Below are positions 45,030-53,721 of a stretch of DNA of 64,000 nt, in pieces; position 1 is the stretch's first letter, and every line of letters begins with the position of its first letter. The stretch is from contig CAVWFK010000044.1 in assembly GCA_963754235.1 (NCBI GenBank), forward strand, positions 372,001-436,000. Reading direction: 5' to 3'. The stretch comes from DATAYA01 sp963754235 (GTDB lineage Bacteria; Pseudomonadota; Alphaproteobacteria; Acetobacterales; Acetobacteraceae). The position numbers and the translations under genes are program-made. The notes under the pieces are model-generated. The model was not told the DNA's origin. It did no database searches and saw nothing but the letters and a program-made list of their open reading frames with translations.

Positions 45030-45178
45030 TATTGCCGTGCGGGGCTGCTCGGTGCGTCAGGCAATTCATCCCCGGGGCCAGTAAGCATCCTCCAGGGAGC
45101 TGGCTCTGTCGTGGCCCTGGTCACGGTATCTGGCGCCCACCTGCAAACGCAGGCTCTGGGAGGATGAGACGCCAACGG
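45030..45178 (+). ncRNA. ssrS: 6S RNA
   Basis: The 150-base gap between zapA and the formyl-THF cyclo-ligase gene has the fold expected of 6S RNA. CATCCTCCAGGGAGCTGG near the 5' side can pair with CTCTGGGAGGATGAG near the 3' side. GTGGCCCTGGTCACGG and ACCTGCAAACGCAGG form internal hairpins around an open central bulge. 6S RNA binds sigma-70 RNA polymerase in stationary phase. The zapA - ssrS - fthC position is the classical one. The ends are estimates. Confidence 0.85.
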
Positions 45179-45180
45179 CC

Positions 45181-45750
45181 ATGGCGGCTCCGCACTTGAC
45201 CGATCTCACCGAAGCAAAGGCGGCGCTACGCCAGACCGCGCTGGCGCGGCGCGACGCCTGCGACCCGGCGCTCGGCGCGCGCCTCGGCGAGCATCTGCTC
45301 GAAACCGTACCCCCGCCGCGGGGTGCCGTCGTCGCGGGTTTCTGGCCGCTCGGGCGCGAGATCGATATCCGCCCGCTGCTTGCGGCCCTCAACGCGCGCG
45401 GCCATGCGATCGTGCTGCCCCAGACCCCGCCCCGCGGCCAGCCGCTGATCTTCCGACGCTGGTCGCCGGATGCCGCCATGCGGCGCGAGCAATTCGGTAC
45501 GGTCTGCCCCGAAGGCGAAGTGCTGACGCCCGACTTTCTTCTCGTGCCGCTGCTCGCCTTCGACCGTACCGGCCGCCGGCTCGGCTATGGCGGCGGCTAC
45601 TACGACCGCACGCTGGGCGCTCTGCCGGGACGCTCCGCGATCGGCTGCGCCTATGCAGCGCAGGAAGTGGACGCGGTGCCGGCCGGTCCGCACGATACTC
45701 GGTTGGGCGCGGTCGCGACCGAGCGCGGCGTGATCATCTGCGGAGGCTGA
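45181..45750 (+). CDS. fthC: 5-formyltetrahydrofolate cyclo-ligase
   Basis: 189 residues. It converts 5-formyl-THF to 5,10-methenyl-THF with ATP. KAALRQTALARRDAC is the N-terminal nucleotide-binding part, VVAGFWPLGREIDIRPLL the folate-binding region, and TGRRLGYGGGYYDRTLGALP the signature loop. Full length. It directly follows 6S RNA and is six bases from the next gene, so the two proteins are probably co-expressed. Confidence 0.93.
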   Translation: MAAPHLTDLTEAKAALRQTALARRDACDPALGARLGEHLLETVPPPRGAVVAGFWPLGREIDIRPLLAALNARGHAIVLPQTPPRGQPLIFRRWSPDAAMRREQFGTVCPEGEVLTPDFLLVPLLAFDRTGRRLGYGGGYYDRTLGALPGRSAIGCAYAAQEVDAVPAGPHDTRLGAVATERGVIICGG

Positions 45751-45756
45751 CCGGCG

Positions 45757-46572
45757 TTGCGCATCCTGTTTCTCGGCGACATCGTCGGCCGCACCGGCCG
45801 CGAGGCGGTGATCGCGGCGCTGCCGCGGCTGCGTGCCGGGCTCGCGATCGATCTCGCCGTGGTCAACGCCGAGAATGCGAGCCACGGCTTCGGCCTGACG
45901 CCCGTCATCGGACAGGCGCTGTTCGCGGCCGGGGCCGACGTGCTCACGCTCGGCAACCACGCCTGGGACCGCAAGGAGGTCATCCCCTACATCGAGCAGG
46001 AGCGGCGGCTGATCCGGCCGCTGAACTACCCGCCTGGCACGCCCGGCGCCGGATCGGCGGTCGTGACGCTCGCCAACGGCCGGCGCGTGCTGGTGGCCAA
46101 CGCGATGGGGCGGCTGTTCATGGACGCGCTCGACTGCCCGTTTCGCGGCACCGCCGAGCTGCTGGCGCGGCACCGGATGGGCGCCACCGTCGCCGCCTTG
46201 GTGATCGACTTCCATGCCGAGGCGAGCAGCGAGAAGATGGCCTTCGCCCACACCTTCGACGGCCAGGCGAGCCTGATCGTCGGCACCCATACGCACTGCC
46301 CCTCGGCGGACCACCAGGTGCTGCCCGGCGGCACGGCGTTCCAATCCGATATCGGCATGTGCGGCGACTACGACAGCGTGATCGGGATGGCGAAGGCGCC
46401 CGCCTCACTCCGCTTCTGGCGCAAGCTGCCGGGCGAGCGGCTGCACCCGGCGGAAGGCGAGGCGACGGTGTGCGGGGTGTTCGTCGAAACCGACGACGCA
46501 ACCGGGCGGGCGCGGCGGATCGAGCCGGTCCGGCTCGGCGGGCGCCTGTCGCCGGCGATGCCGCAGGCTTGA
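45757..46572 (+). CDS. YmdB-type metallophosphoesterase (TIGR00282)
   Basis: 271 residues starting MRILFLGDIVGRTGREAVIA (TTG start). The metal ligands are visible: GDIVGR, VVNAENASHGFG, LTLGNHAWDRKE, VIDFHAEASSEK and VGTHTHCPSADHQVLPGG. The family hydrolyses 2',3'-cyclic nucleotides in Bacillus; the substrate here is not known. Full length, cytosolic, next to fthC. Confidence 0.9.
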   Translation: MRILFLGDIVGRTGREAVIAALPRLRAGLAIDLAVVNAENASHGFGLTPVIGQALFAAGADVLTLGNHAWDRKEVIPYIEQERRLIRPLNYPPGTPGAGSAVVTLANGRRVLVANAMGRLFMDALDCPFRGTAELLARHRMGATVAALVIDFHAEASSEKMAFAHTFDGQASLIVGTHTHCPSADHQVLPGGTAFQSDIGMCGDYDSVIGMAKAPASLRFWRKLPGERLHPAEGEATVCGVFVETDDATGRARRIEPVRLGGRLSPAMPQA

Positions 46573-46651
46573 GCGGCGCCGGCCGGGTGACAGCAACGGC
46601 CGTCAGAGCAGTGGCCCGAAATATCAACTCATCGCGGCGGTTCGTCCGCAC

Positions 46652-46740
46652 CGTCATGGTCGGCGGAGGCCGACCATCCACGACTTCGCTGTGTGGCACG
46701 ACAGAAAGACGTGGATGGTCGGCCTTCGCCGACCATGACG
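46652..46740. repeat. Long hairpin element (GTCATGGTCGGC type)
   Basis: Two 31-base arms, 30 of 31 positions complementary, starting CGTCATGGTCGGCGGAGGCC, around a 27-base loop. It lies between two convergent genes, so it could be a bidirectional terminator. It also looks like a dispersed palindromic element. I saw no second copy in the window. Confidence 0.75.
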
Positions 46741-46771
46741 AGGGAGAGGTCGAAACTTTCGCAGCTTGGTA

Positions 46772-47353
46772 TCAGAGCAGGACGCAGGCCTCGTCGAAGG
46801 CGAAGCGGGGGGAGCGCTCGAACTGCCCCTCCGGGTCGGCGTGGCCGAGATTGACCAGGAAGTTCGACTTCCAGCCCCGATCGTCGAGAAACGCCTCGTC
46901 CACGCGGGCGCGATCGAAACCGGACATCGGACCGCAATCGAGCCCGATCGCGCGCGCCGCCATGATCAAATAGGCGCCCTGCAAGGTGCCGTTGCGGAAC
47001 GCCGTCTCCTCGGCCAGAGCCTCGTTGCCGGCGAACCAAGTGCGCGCGTCGGCGTGCGGAAACAGCCGCGGCAGATGCTCGTAGAAATACGGGTCATAGG
47101 CGACGATCGTCGTCACCGGGGCTGCCATCGTCTTCTCGACATTGCCCGCCGAAAGTGCCGGCCGCAGCTGCTCCTTCGCTTCCGGCGTGCGCAGGAACAG
47201 GAACCGCGCCGGCGATGAGTTGGCGGAGGTGGGCGGCATCTTCAGCAGCTCGAACAGCGCGCGCAGTTCCTCCTCGCTCACCGTCTGGTCGGTCCAGCGA
47301 TTGGCGGTCCGCGCCTCTCTGAACAGCGCGTCCAGCGCCGCGTCGTCGATCAT
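46772..47353 (-). CDS. rutE: Malonic semialdehyde reductase, nitroreductase family
   Basis: 193 residues of the RutE/HadB-type nitroreductase fold: TANRWTDQTVSEEELRALFE, KMPPTSANSSPARFLFLRT for the FMN phosphate, then GTLQGAYLIMAARAIGLDCG and SNFLVNLGHADPEGQFERSP. RutE reduces malonic semialdehyde to 3-hydroxypropionate in uracil breakdown. No other rut genes are near, so the role may be broader detoxification. It follows the NifU-like gene by 12 bases. Confidence 0.85.
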   Translation of the reverse strand: MIDDAALDALFREARTANRWTDQTVSEEELRALFELLKMPPTSANSSPARFLFLRTPEAKEQLRPALSAGNVEKTMAAPVTTIVAYDPYFYEHLPRLFPHADARTWFAGNEALAEETAFRNGTLQGAYLIMAARAIGLDCGPMSGFDRARVDEAFLDDRGWKSNFLVNLGHADPEGQFERSPRFAFDEACVLL

Positions 47354-47365
47354 CGCGCCAGGCGC

Positions 47366-47926
47366 CTAGAGCTCGACCTGCTCGACGCTGACGACCTCGG
47401 GGATGTAATGGCGCAGCATGTTCTCGATGCCGTGCTTGAGCGTGGCGCTGGAGGACGGGCAACCGCTGCAGGCACCCTGCATGTGCAGCCGCACCACGCC
47501 CTGCCGATAGCCGCGGAAGATGATGTCGCCGCCGTCGCCGGCAACTGCGGGGCGGACGCGGGTGTCGATCAGCTCCTTGATCTGGGCGGCGATCTCGCTG
47601 TCTTCCGGCGCGATCGCCTCCTCGGCGGCGGCGGCTTCCTCGCCCTCGATCGCCGGCCGTCCGGCGAGGTAGTGCTCCATGATGGAGCCCAGCACCTGCG
47701 GCCGCAGCGCCTGCCAGTCCATGTCTCGCGTTTTCGTTACGGTCACGAAATCGCTGCCCAGGAACACGCGCGCCACTCCCGGCAGCGCGAAGATCGCCGA
47801 GGCGAGCGGGCTGCGGGCGGCGGCGTCGGGGGCGGCGAAATCGGCGGTGCGGTCGCCGAGCACGTCACGACCGGGCAGGAATTTCAGCGTGGCGGGATTG
47901 GGCGTGCCCTCGGTCTCGATGAACAT
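47366..47926 (-). CDS. NifU-family iron-sulfur scaffold (NfuA-like)
   Basis: 186 residues. The N-terminal Nfu_N domain is MFIETEGTPNPATLKFLPGR with RVFLGSDFVTVTK. The C-terminal NifU domain is VRPAVAGDGGDIIFRGYRQG, then LHMQGACSGCPSSSATLKHG with the CxxC that holds a 4Fe-4S cluster between two subunits. It delivers clusters to target enzymes. The start MFIETEG is typical; an ATG 11 codons upstream is less likely. Confidence 0.92.
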   Translation of the reverse strand: MFIETEGTPNPATLKFLPGRDVLGDRTADFAAPDAAARSPLASAIFALPGVARVFLGSDFVTVTKTRDMDWQALRPQVLGSIMEHYLAGRPAIEGEEAAAAEEAIAPEDSEIAAQIKELIDTRVRPAVAGDGGDIIFRGYRQGVVRLHMQGACSGCPSSSATLKHGIENMLRHYIPEVVSVEQVEL

Positions 47927-48033
47927 CTGCCGGCCTCGATTGTTGTGGCGATAAGGCACTAGATGGCGAACTCGCCGCCCGGCGCAAGGCGGCGCGCGCG
48001 ACGCCCCGGGCTGCGCCTGCTACATCCCGGCCG

Positions 48034-48723
48034 ATGACCGCGCCGCCGCCACTGCCCCCCGCCCCGCCTGGGGACCTTCTGCGCACGCCGCGCGATCGCG
48101 CCCGCGCCTGGGCCGGGAGCCTGCTCTCCGACCACGGGGCCTTCCGCCTGGTCTGGCACAACTGGGCCGAGGTCATCCCCGGCCGCCTCTATCGCTCCAA
48201 CCATCCGACCCCGGCGCGCCTTGCCGCCCGCGCCCGCCGCCACGGCCTCAGAACCATCATCAATCTGCGCGGCACCAAGCCGTGCGGCTCGACCGCGCTC
48301 TCCCGCGACGCCGCCGCACGGCTCGGGCTGGTGACGGTCGATCTCGCCTTTGAAAGTCGCGGCGCTCCGCACCGCGACCGCCTGCTGCGCTTCGCCGAGC
48401 TGTGGCGCAGGATCGAGACGCCCGCGCTGCTGCACTGCAAGTCCGGCGCGGACCGGGCCGGACTGGTCGCCGGCGTTGCCCTGCTCCTGGAAGGCGGCAC
48501 GGCGGCCGAGGCGCTCGCCCAGCTGTCCTGGCGCTTCGGCCATGTCCGCCGCTCGCCGACCGGTGTGCTGGATGCCTTTTTCGTCCGCTACGCCGAGGTG
48601 GAGGGGCGGCTCGGGTTCCTCGACTGGGTGGCGCGGGAATATGACGAGGCCGCCCTGCGACGCGATTTCGTCGCCGGCGGCCTTGCCGGATTCCTCAACG
48701 ATCGCGTGCTGCGGCGGGAGTAG
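48034..48723 (+). CDS. Dual-specificity/tyrosine phosphatase-like protein
   Basis: 229 residues. WAEVIPGRLYRSNHPTPARL and LRTIINLRGTKPCGS lead to the P-loop LLHCKSGADRAGLVAGVALL, which fits HCxxGxxR, with the Asp-bearing loop before it. Similar proteins are common in alphaproteobacteria and related to SiuC/DSP-type phosphatases. No signal peptide. The substrate is unknown, possibly phosphotyrosine, inositol phosphate or a lipid head group. Convergent with trpE. Confidence 0.82.
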   Translation: MTAPPPLPPAPPGDLLRTPRDRARAWAGSLLSDHGAFRLVWHNWAEVIPGRLYRSNHPTPARLAARARRHGLRTIINLRGTKPCGSTALSRDAAARLGLVTVDLAFESRGAPHRDRLLRFAELWRRIETPALLHCKSGADRAGLVAGVALLLEGGTAAEALAQLSWRFGHVRRSPTGVLDAFFVRYAEVEGRLGFLDWVAREYDEAALRRDFVAGGLAGFLNDRVLRRE

Positions 48724-48729
48724 CGGCCT

Positions 48730-50230
48730 TCAGCCTTTGCCGGCGGCGAAGCGCACCGCCTCCTCGGCGGCGCGAAACAGGGCGCGGGCCTTAGCACGGG
48801 TTTCCTCGTACTCGGCCTCGGGCGTCGAATTCGGCGACCACCCCGCCACCCGCTTGCACATACATCGTGCCGTCCTTCACCAGGGCGGTGCGCAGGCCGA
48901 TGCAGGTGTCCATCGTGCCGTTGGCGGCGAAATAGCCGATGCAGCCGGCGTAGATGCCGCGTCGCACCGGCTCCAGCTCCTCGATGATCTGCATGGCGCG
49001 GACTTTCGGCGCGCCGGTCAGCGTGCCGGCCGGGAAGCCGCCGATCAGCGCATCCAGCGCATCCAGCCCCGGACGCAGCTTGCCCTGCACGTTGGAGACG
49101 ATGTGCATCACGTGGCTGAACCGCTCGACGGCGAAGCTCTCGGTGACGCGCACGCTGCCGACCTCCGCGACGCGGCCGACGTCGTTGCGGCCGAGGTCGA
49201 GCAGCATCAGATGCTCGGCGCGCTCCTTGGGGTCGCCGAGCAGTTCGGCTTCGAGGGCTACGTCCTCCTCATGGCTGGCGCCGCGCGGCCTGGTGCCGGC
49301 GAGCGGGCGGATGGTGACGATGCCGTCGCGCAGCCGCACCAGGATCTCAGGCGAGCTGCCGACGATGGCGAAGCCGCCGAAATCGAGGAAGAACAAGAAC
49401 GGTGCCGGGTTGATCCGCCGCAGCGCGCGATAGAGGGCGAAGGGCGGCAGGGCGAACGGCGCCGAGAAACGCTGGCTCGGCACGATCTGGAAGGCGTCGC
49501 CGGCGGCGATGTACTCCTTCATCCGGGCGACGATCGCCTTGAAGGCATCGGGCGGTATGTTGGAGACCGGCTCGGGCGGCGGCGGCAGCGCGACCGGCGG
49601 CGCTGCGTGCGGCAGCGGGCGGTCGAGTGCCGCTTCGGCCTCGGCAAGCAGCGCCTGCGCCGCCTCCCAGGCGCGGGTCGCCGGCACGCCCTCGCGCGGG
49701 TAGGCCGGTGCGAGCAAGGTCAGTTCGTCGCGGACGTTGTCGAAGATCGCGAACAGGGTGGGGCGGATCAGCACCGCTTCGGGCAGGCCGAGTTCGTCGC
49801 GGTTCTTCTCCGGCAGCCGCTCCATCTGGCGGACCATGTCGTAGCCGAGATAGCCCACCAGGCCGCCGGACATCGGCGGCAGCGAGTCCGGCACCTCGAT
49901 CCGGGTCTCGGCGATCAGCGCGCGCAGGCTCTCCAATGCGGGTCGGTCGTCGGCGACGAAGGCGTGAGGGGCGGAGCGGGCATGGCGGTTGATCTCGGCC
50001 CGGCCGCCGCGGCAGCGCCAGATCAGATCCGGCTCGAAGCCGATGATCGAATAGCGCCCGCGCGCCGAGCCGCCCTCCACGCTCTCCAACAGGAAGGCGT
50101 TGGGCTTGCCGTGGGCGAGCTTGAGGAAGGCAGCGACCGGGGTTTCGAGGTCGGCGACCCAGATCGTCCAGGCCAGCGCCCCCCGGCCCGCATCGTAGGC
50201 CGCGCGGAAGGCGGCGAGGCTGGCGCTCAC
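48730..50230 (-). pseudogene. trpE: Anthranilate synthase component I, frameshifted at the C-terminus
   Basis: First enzyme of tryptophan synthesis, chorismate to anthranilate with TrpG. The N-terminal domain has FLLESVEGGSARGRYSIIGF with the Trp-feedback LLESxE motif. The chorismate-binding domain includes AFQIVPSQRFSAPF, GSSPEILVRLRDGIVTIRPL, AGTRPRGASHEEDVALEAEL, LDLGRNDVGRVAEVGSV and FPAGTLTGAPKVRAMQIIEE. After QAGGGVVAE one extra base near 48830 shifts the frame. Removing it yields STPEAEYEETRAKARALFRA and a stop at 48730. All catalytic parts precede the shift. No leader peptide was seen. Confidence 0.88.
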
Positions 50231-50239
50231 CGCCGGCTA

Positions 50240-50330
50240 CTGCTCCCTCTCCCGCTTGGGGAGAGGGCGGGGTGAGGGGGCGGCCGGCACCCCTCCCCCT
50301 ACCCCCTCCCGCAAGGGGAGGGGGAAGAAG
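50240..50330. repeat. Paired palindromic repeats between trpE and ppiD
   Basis: CTCCCTCTCCCGCTTGGGGA with GAGGGCGGGGTGAGGG, then CCCCTCCCCCTACCCCCTCC and CGCAAGGGGAGGGGGAAG. Two hairpins in tandem, a variant of the GC-rich family near hisG. They fill most of the 120-base gap and may end the ppiD transcript or insulate trpE. Confidence 0.6.
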
Positions 50331-50352
50331 TGCGCCCTGTTTCATCCTGTTC

Positions 50353-52275
50353 TCAGGGCCGGATCGCGGCATCGAGCTGCGCCGTGTTGATGCGGGGGTG
50401 GGCGCGCTGGCGCAGGCCGGCGATGAAGCTCACTTCGAGGTCGTTGGCCGCCGAGCCGAGCAGCGTCTGCCGGAGCTGGGCATAGCCCGCGGGGTCGGCC
50501 GTCGGGTCAGGCTCCTCGATTTTCGTGAGCTGGGCGACGACGAAGGTGGTCGGCGTCTGCACCATCGTCGCGTGCCCCGGCTTGAGGGTGAACAGCGGCC
50601 CGACCAGTTCTGCCGGCACGCCTTCGGGCGGGTTCGCCTGCCGCCCGATCGGCGGCGATACTTGGACCGTCCCCCCGGCCGGCGCAGCGGCGGCGGCGAT
50701 CATCTGGCCCTGCTGGACGGCGCGCAGCAGGGTGGTCGCCGCCTCGTTCTGCGCCCGGGAGCGCATCGCTTCGGTCCAGTCGGCCCTAACCTGGGCGGCG
50801 ACCTCCTGGAACGGCTTTTCGGCCGTGGCGACGATGTGCTGCACGCTGACTGCGTAGTAGCTGCTCGGCGCGCCGCCCGCCGAGGGCACCTCGGTCAGGT
50901 GCGGCGGCTCTCCCGGCTTGGTGTGGAATGCCGCCTCGATCAGCTTGCTGCGCAGCGCCGGCGGCCCGGGGATCGGCGCCGGCTGGCCGGAGGGTGTCAG
51001 GCCCTGGGCGTCGAGCGTGCCTTCCACGGCGGCGAGGCCAAGGCCGGTCGGCAGCTTGTCGAGCGGGTCGCCGCCGGCCAGCGCATCCTCGACCTTGTTC
51101 GCATCCGGGTAGATCTGATCGGCGGCCCGCTGCTGGGCGAGGCGATCGTGGATCTCGGACTTCACTTGCGCGAAATCGCGGTTGCTGCCCGGCGTGATCG
51201 CCGTCACCCGGACCACGTCGAAACCAAGGCCGGTCTTCATCAGGGGCGAGATCGCACCGACTGCAGGAGCGGCGAACACCGCCTTGCCCAGTTCCGTCGA
51301 GGGGAAGTCGGCCTCGGCGGCGCTGTCGAGTTCGGTCGCGGTGGCGTGGGCGGCCTTGGCGGCTGCCTGCATCGCGGCCCAGTCGGCGCCGCCTTTCCAC
51401 TGATCGGCAAGCTTCTGCGCGGTTGCCGCGTCGCCGGCCACGATCACCTGCGCCGAGCGCTTCTCCGGCGTCACATAATCCGCCTTGTGGGCGTCGTAAT
51501 AGGCGCGGATGTTGGCCTCGGGGATGGCGATACCGCGGGCGATCGTCTCGGTCGAGAGCACGACCGCCTGGATGCGCCGCTGCTCGGGCGTGCTGTAGCG
51601 GTCGGGATGCAGCGCGTAGAAGCGGCGAAGCTGCGCCTCGGTCGGCGCCGGCGGCGCGGGAGCGGCGGCAAACGGCAGCGCCACCATCGCCGCGACCCGC
51701 TTCTCCTCCGCCACGTCGAAGGCCTGCTTCAGCAGCGTCGTCGGCACCACGGCGCCCGCCCGCACCGCCTCCTGCACCTCCCGGCCGGCGATGTCGGCGC
51801 GCATCAATTGCAGGAAGCTCGCTTCGCTCAGGTTGTTGTTGGCGAGCACCGCATTGAAGCGGGTGCGGTCGAACTGCCCGTTGGGGCCGCGGAAGGGCGG
51901 CATCGCGAACACCGTCGCGCGCAGCGCCGGGTCGGGCACGACCACGCCGAGCCGCCCGACCTCATGCGCCAGCACCACCTGGGCGATCATCTGATCGAGC
52001 GTGCGGCTTGCGATCTCGCGGCGGATCTGGGGACTTGCTTCCTGGCCGCCCAGCGCCTTCTGCACCCGGCCGAGCGCACGCTGGAACTGATCCTGGAAGG
52101 CGGCGCCCTCGATCGATTGGCCGTCGAGCGTGGCGACGGCGGTGTTGCTGGCGCGGCCATGCAGCAGGGTGCGGAGCATATCCCCGATGCCCCACACGCC
52201 GAATGCCACCACCAGGATGAGGAAGAACACCCGGGCGACCCAGGTGTTGAGGAAGCGGCGCATCAAGCCAATCAT
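50353..52275 (-). CDS. ppiD: PpiD-like periplasmic folding factor (SurA_N / parvulin)
   Basis: 640 residues. One N-terminal membrane anchor (WVARVFFLILVVAFGVWGIG) is followed by a SurA_N-like chaperone domain: GQSIEGAAFQDQFQRALGRV, RTLDQMIAQVVLAHEVGRLG, FDRTRFNAVLANNNLSEASF. A parvulin-type region and second PpiC-like repeats follow. It sits at the Sec translocon and assists outer-membrane protein folding. In alphaproteobacteria it commonly precedes trpE, as here. The start MIGLMRRFLN is preferred because it puts the anchor at the N-terminus. Confidence 0.9.
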   Translation of the reverse strand: MIGLMRRFLNTWVARVFFLILVVAFGVWGIGDMLRTLLHGRASNTAVATLDGQSIEGAAFQDQFQRALGRVQKALGGQEASPQIRREIASRTLDQMIAQVVLAHEVGRLGVVVPDPALRATVFAMPPFRGPNGQFDRTRFNAVLANNNLSEASFLQLMRADIAGREVQEAVRAGAVVPTTLLKQAFDVAEEKRVAAMVALPFAAAPAPPAPTEAQLRRFYALHPDRYSTPEQRRIQAVVLSTETIARGIAIPEANIRAYYDAHKADYVTPEKRSAQVIVAGDAATAQKLADQWKGGADWAAMQAAAKAAHATATELDSAAEADFPSTELGKAVFAAPAVGAISPLMKTGLGFDVVRVTAITPGSNRDFAQVKSEIHDRLAQQRAADQIYPDANKVEDALAGGDPLDKLPTGLGLAAVEGTLDAQGLTPSGQPAPIPGPPALRSKLIEAAFHTKPGEPPHLTEVPSAGGAPSSYYAVSVQHIVATAEKPFQEVAAQVRADWTEAMRSRAQNEAATTLLRAVQQGQMIAAAAAPAGGTVQVSPPIGRQANPPEGVPAELVGPLFTLKPGHATMVQTPTTFVVAQLTKIEEPDPTADPAGYAQLRQTLLGSAANDLEVSFIAGLRQRAHPRINTAQLDAAIRP

Positions 52276-52370
52276 GATCGGGACCCGGGCAACGGCGGGC
52301 CGCACCATAGGCAGGCGCTCGTGCCTTTGCCAGGGCGGGCGCTCGGCCGGAGAGCAGGAGAAGCAGATCG

Positions 52371-53102
52371 ATGCGCCAGGTCATCGCCGGCAACTGGAAG
52401 ATGAACGGGCTGGCGGCCGAGGCCGAGCGGCTCGCCCGCGCCGTGCGCGAGGGGGCGGCGGGGCTCGGCTGTGACCTGCTGGTCTGCCCACCGGCGACGG
52501 TGCTGGCACGGGTCGCGCGCGCGCTGGATGGCAGTGCGGTTGCCGTCGGCGGCCAGGATTGTGCGGTGCAGGAAGCGGGGGCGCATACGGGCGACGTATC
52601 GGCCGTCATGCTGCGCGACGCCGGGGCGACTCACGTGATCCTGGGCCATTCCGAGCGCCGGCGCGATCACGGCGAGACCGACGAACTGGTGCGCGAGAAG
52701 GTGGTGGCGGCCGCGGCCGCCGGGCTGGTGCCGATCGTCTGCGTGGGCGAGACCGAGGAGCAGCGCGAGGCCGGGCGCGAGACCGAGACGGTGGGCTGGC
52801 AGATCGAGGGCAGCCTGCCCAAGCCGTTTTCCGGTCTGCTGGCCTATGAGCCGATCTGGGCGATCGGCACCGGCCGAACTGCCACCGCGCACGACGTGGA
52901 GATGATGCACGCCTTCATTCGCGAGGAGTTGGTGCGGCAGTTCGGCGCGGCGGGGCGGGCGGTGCCGATCCTGTATGGCGGCTCGGCCAAGCCCGATAAC
53001 GCGGCGGCGCTGCTGGCGGTGGCGGAGGTGGGGGGCGCGCTGGTGGGCGGCGCCAGCCTCGATGCGAGCGCCTTCCTGGCGATCGCGCGGTCGGCGCAAT
53101 AG
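52371..53102 (+). CDS. tpiA: Triose-phosphate isomerase
   Basis: 243 residues of the glycolytic TIM barrel. MRQVIAGNWKMNGLAAEAER has the substrate Asn and Lys, HVILGHSERRRDHGETDELV the catalytic His, LLAYEPIWAIGTGRTATAHD the catalytic Glu, and ILYGGSAKPDNAAALLAV the phosphate loop. Divergent from ppiD. It heads the cluster tpiA - two small genes - secG - pyrG - kdsA. Confidence 0.97.
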   Translation: MRQVIAGNWKMNGLAAEAERLARAVREGAAGLGCDLLVCPPATVLARVARALDGSAVAVGGQDCAVQEAGAHTGDVSAVMLRDAGATHVILGHSERRRDHGETDELVREKVVAAAAAGLVPIVCVGETEEQREAGRETETVGWQIEGSLPKPFSGLLAYEPIWAIGTGRTATAHDVEMMHAFIREELVRQFGAAGRAVPILYGGSAKPDNAAALLAVAEVGGALVGGASLDASAFLAIARSAQ

Positions 53103-53124
53103 TTCGCCCCAGTAGAGGATCGAC

Positions 53125-53343
53125 ATGGCCACCTCCGAACTGCCGAGTGGGGACCGCGAAGGACCATGCAAGACATTTGAGAGGCGAGCGTTGGCGCTCG
53201 ACCGCAAGTTGGAGCTATTCGCCACGGCTCGGCGATCGGAATCGCGCTGGCTCAAGGGAACGTCGCTCGCGGTGCTGGGCGTTACAATTGCGTGCTGGGC
53301 CAGCCTGCTCCTCGCGATGGCGCATGGGTTCCACTGGTTCTGA
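53125..53343 (+). CDS. Small membrane protein with coiled-coil segment (copy 1)
   Basis: 72 residues: a charged helical N-terminus (FERRALALDRKLELFATARR) and one C-terminal membrane helix ending ACWASLLLAMAHGFHWF. The last 30 residues match the end of the next gene (RWLLG..AWASLLGVMAHGFHWL), so the two are tandem paralogues. No known family is recognised. A GAGGATCG site precedes the ATG. It is probably transcribed with tpiA or secG. Confidence 0.68.
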   Translation: MATSELPSGDREGPCKTFERRALALDRKLELFATARRSESRWLKGTSLAVLGVTIACWASLLLAMAHGFHWF

Positions 53344-53387
53344 CGCCCTCTGCTGGCGATGGCACGGTTGGCGCGGTAGGAGCGGGA

Positions 53388-53675
53388 ATGCCGGATTCGC
53401 CAATTGAACCGACGGGCGAGCCTGCCCACTCCCTGGAGGCCAGGGTGGCGGTGCTGGAGCAGATCGCCCGTTCAACCGCGGCCGCGATCGACCGCATCGA
53501 GCGACGTCTGGAGACAATGGACGTGGCACACCGGGCGGCGATCGACCGCCTGGAGCGGCGGATCGAGGCGATAGAGGCGGCGCATCGCGCCGACTTCCGC
53601 TGGCTGCTGGGCATCATGTTCGGCGCCTGGGCGAGCCTGCTCGGGGTGATGGCGCATGGGTTCCACTGGCTCTGA
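53388..53675 (+). CDS. Small membrane protein with coiled-coil segment (copy 2)
   Basis: 95 residues: LEARVAVLEQIARSTAAAID then RIERRLETMDVAHRAAIDRL and ERRIEAIEAAHRADFRW make a heptad-rich helix, followed by a single membrane helix LLGIMFGAWASLLGVMAHGF. Topology is probably an N-in coiled coil with the anchor at the end. It resembles phage XhlA-like or DUF1640-type layouts in form only. Its relation to copy 1 is clear from the shared C-terminus. Confidence 0.72.
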   Translation: MPDSPIEPTGEPAHSLEARVAVLEQIARSTAAAIDRIERRLETMDVAHRAAIDRLERRIEAIEAAHRADFRWLLGIMFGAWASLLGVMAHGFHWL

Positions 53676-53721
53676 CGCCCCTGTTTCCATGCGGCGCCGC
53701 GGGGTCTAGAAGGCGCGCGCG

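Noticed and set aside
50272..52404. Long plus-strand frame opposite ppiD
   Set aside because: A shadow frame with Arg/Gly/His-rich composition and no motif; the minus strand carries the anchor and SurA-like domains.
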